Shown here: one piece after another, positions 7,910 through 15,903 of the stretch
Layout: each line of letters begins with the position of its first letter
Numbering within the stretch: position 1 is the first letter of the stretch
Assembly (NCBI RefSeq): GCF_000373265.1
Contig: NZ_KB890762.1
Span: 754,833 to 818,832 of the forward strand
DNA from: Pontibacter roseus DSM 17521
Lineage (GTDB): Bacteria > Bacteroidota > Bacteroidia > Cytophagales > Hymenobacteraceae
Length of the DNA: 64,000 nt
Direction of reading: 5' to 3'
Program-made: the position numbers and the translations under genes
The notes under the pieces: generated by a model
What the model saw: the letters and a program-made list of their open reading frames with translations, nothing else
Told to the model about the DNA's origin: nothing
Databases searched by the model: none

Positions 7910-10900
7910 TTACTTCTTCAACAGCATCTTGATGGTTTGCATGCGTGAGCCAGTGGCCAGTCGTGCAAAGTATACGCCTTCAGCCATGTTACGGGCATCC
8001 AGTTCAAACTCGTATACCTTGCCTGCCTCTGCAACGCCGTTGCTCACCTTCTTCACCAGAGCTCCTCTGATGTCATAGACCTCCAGCGCAAAGTTCTCTT
8101 CTGTATCCAGGGAGAAGCGGATGGTCGTGCGGTCAGAGAACGCGTTCGGGTAGTTGTCGAAGCGGGCCGTGGAAGCAGTTACCAGTTCTTCAGAGATTAC
8201 CTTAGAAGACTTAGGCGCAGTGGCAACGGATTTGGCTTCGTGGATTACGATGGAGCCGCCACCGAGTGCTGTCGCCGGTTCAGCACTTTCATCTGCGTTG
8301 AGAACGTTATTGTCATACACCACAGCATCTCCGTTGTCTCTGTCCCATATCTTGATACGGAATTTGTCAACACCGCCACCACCATTGGCCTGGCCATCAA
8401 CCGCCGATACCATGAAGCCATAGTTGCCAGCACCATTGATTTTACCGGTGCCTTTGTAGTTCGCTTTGGCACCTGCAATCACCAAGCGCATGTCATCATA
8501 GGCAGTGCTGTTGAAATTGAGGTTGCCCGCCTGGAACTGGAACTCCGTGTTGCCATCCGGAACGGTAGAACCCTTCTTATACTTGGCTACAAAACCAAAA
8601 TGTGCTTTACCGGTCAATCCCTTATCGGCTTTGTAGGCACCAGCAGGAGAGTCAATCCAGCCACCTCCGGTCACGAAGCCTCCGTTTGGATCGTACACTG
8701 GCAGATATACCGTAGTCTCATTGCATCCAGCACCAGCCTCTGTTCTGATTTTGTAAACGCCCGTCTGCAGAATCCCCACATTGAAAGATGCCACACCCGA
8801 TTCGTTGGAAGCCACCTCTTGGACTGCTTTGTTATCAAAGTAAAGCTTAACCGGTACGTTGGCAGCTGCGCTGCCTGTAGCGTTAGTGACCTTGATAACA
8901 ACTGTAGTTGCAGTACTTTTAACAGCCTGCGGAGTAGAGTTTGAGGATGCATCGACCTTCACGCTTCCAATAGTCAGCACGCCACTCACTAGGGTTACCT
9001 CATAATTACCTAAGTTAGCTCCTAACAGCGCCGGAACAATGGCATAGGTGCCGGCCGGACTCGAGGCATCAGCATCAGAGGAATAGGTAGCCGTAATGAT
9101 ATCGCTTCTCTTAATTCCAGTGATTGTTCCTGTGAAGGTATCATTTTGTTGACCACAAAGGCGTGAGGCATTATGCGCTGTCACAGTCAGAGGGGCTTTC
9201 GTGATTACCAAATCAGCACCTGTGAACGTTAAAGCATAGTTGCTTCCTGCTGTGAGTGTGTTTTGCTGGATAGCGTACTTTCCAACGTTATCGCCAGGTT
9301 CTCTGACAAGGATACCACTAAAGTCTTCGCCTTGCACCAGTTCACCAGATGTAATTGTAAAGGTCAGCGCGGGGTCAATGTCTCCGTACACCTTGCTTTT
9401 CGCATCGGCAACTACTGTGATTGGCCTGGCAGTGATTGAGGCTGTTGTAGCGGCAGAGGCACTCACGCTATAGTTGCCTGCGTCTGTACCACTAATCCTG
9501 ATGTCAGCGGTTACACTCTTTCCATTCCCGACATGCTTATCAGCGAAGGCTCCACTAGAAGGCGTAACCACCACATTGTCTTCACCAACAACTCCTTCCA
9601 GACTCGCGCTTACTGTGGCGGCGGTACCACCATCGTATACCTTGTCTTCGGCTGAAATGGATGCCGTCAGAGCTTTCTGAGCAATGATTGCTGTTGCCGG
9701 AGTGATGGATGCCAGCTTATAGTTCGCTTTGTCCGCACCGGCCAACTCGACGTTAGCTGTCACAGTTCGCTCGCCAGCGGCGGCGGCACTGAACGCTGCT
9801 CCAGATACTGTAGCGCTTACCACATCAGGAGAAATTATGCCTTCCAGAGTGGCTGTTGTACCGGTGGCTGCAGTAGTTCCATCGTAAGTTTTGCCGGAGT
9901 TGGCCAATTTGGCTATTACCTCTTTCTGATTGATCACCAGCGTGCCTATAGCGTTTGCAGCGCTGTAGTTGCTGTTGTTCAAAGCCGCTACTACCGCATA
10001 AGAACCAGCTGCTATTGGCACTGTAGCAGAACCATCATACGTCACTGTAACGTCTATACCGGCAGGTGAAGTAGTCACGGTAGCACCTTGGGCAGAACGG
10101 TTGTATGTCTTCTGCAAATCAGCCAGCGTGGTAGTAGCCTGAGCTTGTTCAATTGTTAGGACACCTGGTGTATTGGTCACCTTGTAGTTGCTCAGCTTTT
10201 CGTCAGGGTCATAAAAAGTTGCCGTGATAGGATAGCCACCAGCAATCACGTCACTCGTTTTTATAGCAGTAGTGCTGTAAGAAGCAGTGATGTTGTCATT
10301 GTTCTTAACACCAGATAGAACACCATCCAATTCAGGATTATCTTCGTTGTATTTTCTGGTTTTGTTGTTGACAACAACTGTTAAGGTGGCATGTGTAACG
10401 GTCAGAGTACCGCTTGTCGCATCCACTGTATAGTTGTTTAGCACAGCACCACTCAGTACAGGAACAATGGCATATGTAGCTACAGGGCTTGCAGCTGTTG
10501 CTTCTGTGTTATAAGCTACTGTGATAGCGTCTTCACGTACGATGCCTGCTACCAAACCAGTGAAGGCAGGGTTCGCATCACCGTAGACCTTACTCTTATC
10601 AGCGGCTACCACGGTTATAGTTGCAGGCGTAATCTCGAATTCTGCTGTCTTGTAAGTGATGTCGTAGTTGCCAAGAGCAGTTTCAGGAGAAAGGATGGCG
10701 CTAATAGTATAGGTGGCAACCGTTTCGCCCGCTTCGCGTGAGTAGGATGCAGTAACTTTATCAGCATCTAAGAAACCAGCTGTTTCACCTCCTAGCGTTG
10801 GCTCAGCACCACCGTATACCTTGGTATTAGCAGAAGGTGTGACTGAGGCAAGCTTTTGCTCTATGTCAGCTGTTGCCGTGCTAACCATGGTCAGGTTGTA

Positions 10901-13900
10901 ATTGCCTCTGTCATCACCTGCTAGCTCAGCCCCAACTAAAGTCACTGTCTTACCTGCACCAGCATTCTTATCTGCGAATGTTGCAGTACCTCCTACTAAA
11001 GACACTTTATCATTTTCGATAAAATCAATCAGGCTTCTGTCTGTCACAGTTGCATCCGAGTTGCCATCGTAAACTTTATCAGCCGCCGCGAATTCTCCAG
11101 AGATGCTCTTTGGCGTAATGTCTGCTGTAGTGGCAGCCGTTGTCGATGTCAGGCTGTAGTTGCCATCAGAGATGGAGACGGTTGCAGTCACTACTTTACC
11201 GTTACCAGCTGCTGCACTTGCAAATCTGGCTTCCGACACGTTTACAGCAACATCAGCATTGTCTACACCCTTTGCACTACCAGTGGCCATAGCTGCATCA
11301 GTTCCATCATATACCTTGTTAGAAGCAGTGATAGAAGCAGTTATTGGCATCGGTGTGATTTCGAATTGAACACCTTCCACCAGGTTCAGTGTGTAGTTGC
11401 TGCTAAGTTCAAGCGAGCCAATGCTGATGGCATAGGCACCAACATTGTCGCCAGCCGCTCTTGCTAATGTACCTGTGAATGAGTCGCCTTTAACTAACTC
11501 CGTATTGTCATAGGCAAGTACAGGGTCAGAAGTACCGAATACTTTGCTCTGGTTGCTTTTTGGATTAACCGTGATAGCCCTTGGCATGATTTCCAGGTTG
11601 GCTGGAACAAAAGTCATATCATAGTTAGGACCTGCACCCAGGCTGTTTTTAGCGATTGCGTAAGAACCAATGTTCTCACCAGTTGCTCTACTTAATTCTC
11701 CCGATAGGGCATCGTCCTCTACTAAGTTTCCTTTTGTGATTCGGTAGGTGAATGCAGGATCTTCATCCCCGTATACCTTCGTTTTTGCATCGGCAGTAAC
11801 TTCAATAGCACGCTGCGTGATTGAGAAGTTGCTACCTACAAAAAGCAAATTATAGTTGTCTGTGGCTGCCAGCGTGCCTTGTGTGATGGCGTAAGAATTA
11901 ACATTCTCACCAGCTTCTCTGTTCAGCCTACCGCTCAACTTATCGCTGTTCACCAAGCTACTTGACGTAATAGAATAAGTATAAGCAGATGGCTCGTCGT
12001 CACCATACACTTTCGTCTGGCCTGCGTCTGCTGTAACAGTTATTTCTCTAGCTGTAACTGAAAGTTTTCCATTAACAGGAGTTACGGTATAGTTCCCTAT
12101 TGTAGTGCCTGACACTGTCGGTACTATGTCATAGGAACCAACCGAAGATGTAGCTGTAGCCGCAGTCGTACCACCAACTGTGAATGTCTCACCGTTTTTG
12201 GCACCTGCTACAGTTCCTGTGAAGCCTGGGTTAGTATCGCCGTACACGCGGCTCTCGTTCTGAGCTGTGACAGTCAATTCAGCCTTTCCTATTGTCAGCG
12301 TACCCTCTTGGTATTTGAAGCTATAGTTAGCTGCTTCGCCGCCTGCCACTGTAATGGCATAGTCATTTACAGCACTCGTGCGTGTGGCTTCGGTGGTAGC
12401 TGTAGGTGCTTTGGCAAGCGCAGAGGCGTTCTGGCCCAGTACAAATCCAGAATAGCTAATTGTAAGTTCTGGATTATCATCACCGTAGGTGCGGCTCTTG
12501 TTATCTGCCTTAGCTGTGAGCTCTCTCTTACCTATGGTTAATGTACCGCTGGTAGCAGCCACTGTATAGTTATCGATTGTAGTGCCGCTAACTGATGGCA
12601 CGATGGCATAGGATCCTACCGCTGAATTTTCATCTGCAACAGTAGAGGCAGATAATGTAAAACTCTCGCCTTCAACGGCACCGCTTACAATAGAGGGCTT
12701 CAGGGACGGGTTGGCCTCACCGTATACCTTGCTAGCATCTTCTGCTTTGATTGCTAAAGTTGCTTTGGCAATAGACAAGGTGCCCTTAACTGGAGCGGCT
12801 GTGTAGTTGGCATTTTCTAAAGTAGCCACTACTTCATAAGAATCAGCAGCGGTTTTGCCGTTGTTGCTGATGCTCACACCCGTAAGGTTGGCTGGTGAAG
12901 TGGTGACAGTGGCGAATTTCTCGGTGCCGTCATACACGTGAGAGAGGTTGGCAAGCGTGAGCGTAGCTGTCGCTTTGTCAATGGTGAACTCTTCGCTGTC
13001 GGAAGACGGGAGGTAGTTGTCATCACCCGCATAGCTATAGCTGGCAGTGGCTGTGCCCGCGTTCACGTTGTTGGCGTAAACGGCATCCGGAGTCAGGCTC
13101 AAATTACCAGGACCGGTTACACTTACCGTGGCTGGCTTGATGGCTGAGCCGGTGTAGGTGAATGGACCGGCAGCAAGCGTTACTAAGGCAGTAGTGGCGG
13201 CCTTAGTCACTGTTAGGTTACCATTACCAGAACTAGCTGCATAATTACCGCTTCCAACGAAGTCAGCCCTTATCATATATGAATCAGCATTCACTCCACT
13301 TAAACTTAAGACTTTAGTAGCAGTACCTGATATAACTGTGGAACTTCCTGCTGAGACTCCATTCACAAAAAATTCTATATTACCTGTAGCAGTAGAAGGA
13401 GAAACAGAAGCGCTCAGAGATACTGAGGCATCTCCATAAACAGCTGTTGCGTTTCCAGTAGTTGTTGTAGTAGCAACTACACTGCTAAATGAAATTGATA
13501 CATCATCCGATGATATACAGGCACCATTAGTAATAGTCCATCTCAAAACATAAGAAGTCCCTGCAGTTCCAGTAAAAGTTGCTGTAGGGCTGGAAGTTGA
13601 ACTAAATGAACCACCTGTACCACTTAATATACTCCAAGAACCTGTACCAACTGTAGGAGTATTACCTTCTAGTGAGGTTGAATTACCTGTAACCTCAAGT
13701 TGGTTATTTCCTGCACGAGCTTCAGAAGGCTTTGATGAAATCGAAATTGGTTTTGAGATTTCAGGTGCATTAGTTACAGGGTCTGTTGATACAACTCTAA
13801 TTTTGTAGTTTAAACCAGGTGCAGTATTGGGAGGAATAGAAGCTTCAATTTGCAGAACTTGATTAGAAGCTCTACTCTTCAATTCTCCAATTTTGATAGG

Positions 13901-14464
13901 CGAACCAAAACTACCTGATGCATTACTTAACTGAGCGTGGAAGAAATTTTCTTGGTTAAAATTGCCAGTACTACCTGTTGGAGAAATGTTTGATACGGCT
14001 TCGAATAGTACAGTAATACTTTCACCTGCACAAAAGGAAGTACCATTAACAGAAACATTTCTTATACCTGCATCTGTAAAATGTGTAACAGCTGTCAATC
14101 CAGAAGACTGACCTGTAGCCGTTAAAACAAACGCTACTCCCAAATGCTTTTCATTTATCAAAAACTGGTCATATAGAATAGTTCCATCTTCCTTCGCTAT
14201 AGTGCTGCGAACATGGTGGTCAGAAGTACACACCTGCGGTGTTTCATGAAAATCAAATGAAACGGTTTCTCCTGGTTGCCAGCCTGTACCAGTTACAATT
14301 ACATACTGTCCAGGTGAATAGTCATCCTTGTCTGTTGTGACCGTAGCAGCGCTTTGTGCCTGCACTCCGAATGATCCTAATAATAGGATAAGCGTGAAAA
14401 GCAGCGACCGCTGAAAAGCAATATATTCTCTTGCTTTTAGTTCTAGTAAAATTTTACCATTCAT
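7910..14464 (-). CDS. Giant secreted MBG/YDG-repeat protein with T9SS sorting domain
   Basis: A 2184-residue exported protein, probably a surface adhesin or matrix protein; no enzymatic domain is visible. Order: signal peptide (about 1-37, ending VQAQ); an N-terminal beta domain containing DKDDYSPGQYVIVTGTGW; Ig/PKD-like segments with SFCAGESITVLF; a bacterial Ig-like domain (about 335-425, VYGDASVSLSASVSPSTATG); then MBG and YDG-type repeats from about 430 to 1835, in which I count 17 copies of a K-V-Y-G/D motif (for example SKVYGDANPAFTG, DKVYDGGTAATVS); a domain around 1930-2060 starting FVTGGGWIDSPAGAY, as found in post-COAP-1-like proteins; and a type IX sorting domain from about 2100 (NYPNAFSDRTTIRFSL to QTIKMLLKK). 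The first 1.2 kb of the gene is visibly AT-richer than the repeats. It has its own promoter, a long leader and a terminator. The ligand is unknown. Confidence 0.9.
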   Translation of the reverse strand: MNGKILLELKAREYIAFQRSLLFTLILLLGSFGVQAQSAATVTTDKDDYSPGQYVIVTGTGWQPGETVSFDFHETPQVCTSDHHVRSTIAKEDGTILYDQFLINEKHLGVAFVLTATGQSSGLTAVTHFTDAGIRNVSVNGTSFCAGESITVLFEAVSNISPTGSTGNFNQENFFHAQLSNASGSFGSPIKIGELKSRASNQVLQIEASIPPNTAPGLNYKIRVVSTDPVTNAPEISKPISISSKPSEARAGNNQLEVTGNSTSLEGNTPTVGTGSWSILSGTGGSFSSTSSPTATFTGTAGTSYVLRWTITNGACISSDDVSISFSSVVATTTTTGNATAVYGDASVSLSASVSPSTATGNIEFFVNGVSAGSSTVISGTATKVLSLSGVNADSYMIRADFVGSGNYAASSGNGNLTVTKAATTALVTLAAGPFTYTGSAIKPATVSVTGPGNLSLTPDAVYANNVNAGTATASYSYAGDDNYLPSSDSEEFTIDKATATLTLANLSHVYDGTEKFATVTTSPANLTGVSISNNGKTAADSYEVVATLENANYTAAPVKGTLSIAKATLAIKAEDASKVYGEANPSLKPSIVSGAVEGESFTLSASTVADENSAVGSYAIVPSVSGTTIDNYTVAATSGTLTIGKRELTAKADNKSRTYGDDNPELTISYSGFVLGQNASALAKAPTATTEATRTSAVNDYAITVAGGEAANYSFKYQEGTLTIGKAELTVTAQNESRVYGDTNPGFTGTVAGAKNGETFTVGGTTAATATSSVGSYDIVPTVSGTTIGNYTVTPVNGKLSVTAREITVTADAGQTKVYGDDEPSAYTYSITSSSLVNSDKLSGRLNREAGENVNSYAITQGTLAATDNYNLLFVGSNFSITQRAIEVTADAKTKVYGDEDPAFTYRITKGNLVEDDALSGELSRATGENIGSYAIAKNSLGAGPNYDMTFVPANLEIMPRAITVNPKSNQSKVFGTSDPVLAYDNTELVKGDSFTGTLARAAGDNVGAYAISIGSLELSSNYTLNLVEGVQFEITPMPITASITASNKVYDGTDAAMATGSAKGVDNADVAVNVSEARFASAAAGNGKVVTATVSISDGNYSLTSTTAATTADITPKSISGEFAAADKVYDGNSDATVTDRSLIDFIENDKVSLVGGTATFADKNAGAGKTVTLVGAELAGDDRGNYNLTMVSTATADIEQKLASVTPSANTKVYGGAEPTLGGETAGFLDADKVTASYSREAGETVATYTISAILSPETALGNYDITYKTAEFEITPATITVVAADKSKVYGDANPAFTGLVAGIVREDAITVAYNTEATAASPVATYAIVPVLSGAVLNNYTVDATSGTLTVTHATLTVVVNNKTRKYNEDNPELDGVLSGVKNNDNITASYSTTAIKTSDVIAGGYPITATFYDPDEKLSNYKVTNTPGVLTIEQAQATTTLADLQKTYNRSAQGATVTTSPAGIDVTVTYDGSATVPIAAGSYAVVAALNNSNYSAANAIGTLVINQKEVIAKLANSGKTYDGTTAATGTTATLEGIISPDVVSATVSGAAFSAAAAGERTVTANVELAGADKANYKLASITPATAIIAQKALTASISAEDKVYDGGTAATVSASLEGVVGEDNVVVTPSSGAFADKHVGNGKSVTADIRISGTDAGNYSVSASAATTASITARPITVVADAKSKVYGDIDPALTFTITSGELVQGEDFSGILVREPGDNVGKYAIQQNTLTAGSNYALTFTGADLVITKAPLTVTAHNASRLCGQQNDTFTGTITGIKRSDIITATYSSDADASSPAGTYAIVPALLGANLGNYEVTLVSGVLTIGSVKVDASSNSTPQAVKSTATTVVIKVTNATGSAAANVPVKLYFDNKAVQEVASNESGVASFNVGILQTGVYKIRTEAGAGCNETTVYLPVYDPNGGFVTGGGWIDSPAGAYKADKGLTGKAHFGFVAKYKKGSTVPDGNTEFQFQAGNLNFNSTAYDDMRLVIAGAKANYKGTGKINGAGNYGFMVSAVDGQANGGGGVDKFRIKIWDRDNGDAVVYDNNVLNADESAEPATALGGGSIVIHEAKSVATAPKSSKVISEELVTASTARFDNYPNAFSDRTTIRFSLDTEENFALEVYDIRGALVKKVSNGVAEAGKVYEFELDARNMAEGVYFARLATGSRMQTIKMLLKK

Positions 14465-14509
14465 ACATTTTTGATAGAGGGTTTATTTAGTAGGGTTGTG
14501 CAGTTTTCT

Positions 14510-14531
14510 CACTATGGCTGTAGCCATAGTG
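14510..14531 (-). repeat. Near-perfect palindrome in the 5' leader of the MBG-repeat gene
   Basis: CACTATGGCT, two bases, AGCCATAGTG: a 10-bp inverted repeat about 45 nt before the start codon of the giant gene, inside its roughly 210-nt untranslated leader. It could be an RNA hairpin or a binding site for a dimeric regulator. There is no T run, so it is not a terminator. Confidence 0.6.
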
Positions 14532-14681
14532 CGCCTAGGTAGACAGTCTTTTTCATAGCATGAGTGGCAGATGTAAAGCAGGAGGACATACCCTTCCCAT
14601 TGTACCTGACAGGCAGTTAAGGATTAGGTGGCACTTGCAGCATGAAATAGTCGGATTATTTAATTAATTAGTACGATTATA

Positions 14682-14710
14682 CAAATCTATAAACAAAAGG
14701 TTATATCAAA
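14682..14710 (-). promoter_or_regulatory. Promoter of the MBG-repeat gene
   Basis: TTTG (complement 14707-14710), 17 nt, TAGATTTG (complement 14682-14689), an exact Bacteroidota consensus. If used, transcription begins near 14675 and leaves a leader of about 210 nt before the ATG at 14464. The rest of the region 14465-14962 holds this leader, the divergent promoter of the DUF2911 gene and AT-rich DNA without genes. Confidence 0.7.
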
Positions 14711-14844
14711 CAAATATTTTTTTTAACTTTAAACATAGAATTCTTCTATATTAGGCTATTATATGCGTTGTTGTAACATCTAAAATGCTATCTATTGCAG
14801 CTGTTACAGCTTTTGTTATACATCTGAAGGATTAGCGTCAGGGA

Positions 14845-14873
14845 TTTGATGGTGAAAACTTTTTTTATCTTTG
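14845..14873 (+). promoter_or_regulatory. Promoter of the DUF2911 gene
   Basis: TTTG (14845-14848), 17 nt, TATCTTTG (14866-14873), an exact match to the Bacteroidota promoter consensus, about 90 nt before the chosen start codon. Confidence 0.75.
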
Positions 14874-14962
14874 CATTCGAATTATGCTATATGCTGGGTC
14901 AACTGGCATAGTTTTTTCGGTAATCAGCTAAAATGAAGAATACTCCACACGTATACATTACC

Positions 14963-15829
14963 ATGAAGAAGTACCTGCTACCCCTTACTATACTGCTATT
15001 ACTACTCGCTTCGAGCTTTGACAGCGAGGCACAGCTCAAGCTGCCACAGGCTAGCCCGGAAGCTATGGTGAAACAGACGATTGGTTTGACTGAAATCTCA
15101 ATCCGCTACCATGCCCCTGGTGTGAAGGGACGAAAGATTTTTGGTTCGCTGGTGCCATATGGGCAACTTTGGAGGGCCGGTGCGAATGAGGCGACCCTTA
15201 TTAAATTCGAAGATGACCTATACCTGAACCATGAACGTGTACCGGCAGGCACCTACTCTTTTTTCATCCTTCCTGAAAGCGATACGGTATGGAACATTGT
15301 CCTGAATAAGGACACGACGCTATGGGGCTTGGAGGGATACAGCGAACTAAATGACGTGGCCTATCTGCGTGTTCAGCCGAAGGCTATCCCTTTCCAGGAG
15401 ACGCTGCAGTTCTCCTTCGGGGATATTGGCACCAATACCGGTACCCTGAACTTGACTTGGGAAAACTCGCTGGTATCAATCCGGATTGAGACAGAGATAG
15501 AGAAAAAGGCTCTGGCCAACATCAACAAGGCACTTGCTGAAGCCGCCCCAGACGATTGGTATACCTGGGCTCAGGCCGCCAGTTACATGATTCCGAAAAA
15601 GGAACACCACCAGAAGGCGCTTCAGTGGATAAATAAATCTATTGCCATTAAAGAGAATTTCTTCAACAACTGGGTAAAGGCCCGTCTGTATGCCCAGAAC
15701 AAAGAATACGAGGCGGCGGCCAACCTGACGGCTAAAGCCATGCAACTGGGCAACACGGAGCCAGAATCGTACAAGACCTACGCGAAAGAGATAGAATCAG
15801 CCTATAACGACTGGAAGAAAAGACGCTAG
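14963..15829 (+). CDS. DUF2911 domain protein with C-terminal TPR-like helices, exported
   Basis: A secreted or periplasmic protein of 288 residues from the chosen start. The N-terminus MKKYLLPLTILLLLLASS is a signal peptide, with the mature protein starting near QLKLPQASP. Residues from about 30 to 165 match DUF2911, common in Bacteroidota: VKQTIGLTEISIRYHAPGVK, GRKIFGSLVPYGQLWRAGAN, and PAGTYSFFILPE. The last third is helical with tetratricopeptide-like units (KALQWINKSIAIKENFFNNW, AANLTAKAMQLGNTEPESYK). Function is not known. The start at 14963 gives a proper signal peptide; an ATG ten codons upstream (14933) is the alternative. Single gene with its own promoter and terminator. Confidence 0.85.
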   Translation: MKKYLLPLTILLLLLASSFDSEAQLKLPQASPEAMVKQTIGLTEISIRYHAPGVKGRKIFGSLVPYGQLWRAGANEATLIKFEDDLYLNHERVPAGTYSFFILPESDTVWNIVLNKDTTLWGLEGYSELNDVAYLRVQPKAIPFQETLQFSFGDIGTNTGTLNLTWENSLVSIRIETEIEKKALANINKALAEAAPDDWYTWAQAASYMIPKKEHHQKALQWINKSIAIKENFFNNWVKARLYAQNKEYEAAANLTAKAMQLGNTEPESYKTYAKEIESAYNDWKKRR

Positions 15830-15842
15830 GCCACCCTAATAT

Positions 15843-15890
15843 AAAAAGCTGCGAGGGAGCAATATGATTCTTGCACCCCCGCAGCTTTTT
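15843..15890. terminator. Bidirectional terminator between DUF2911 gene and TonB receptor gene
   Basis: aaaaagctgcg (from 15843) pairs with cgcagcttttt (to 15890), enclosing a second partial stem (GGGAGCAA/TTGCACCC). Flanking A and T runs allow termination in both directions of these convergent genes. Confidence 0.8.
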
Positions 15891-15903
15891 CAGGTAGAGC
15901 GGA

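Noticed and set aside
8960..13180. Tandem DNA repeats or CRISPR-like array
   Set aside because: The regularity is at protein level (MBG/YDG repeats of about 80 residues). Nucleotide copies are divergent and there are no short identical repeats with unique spacers.
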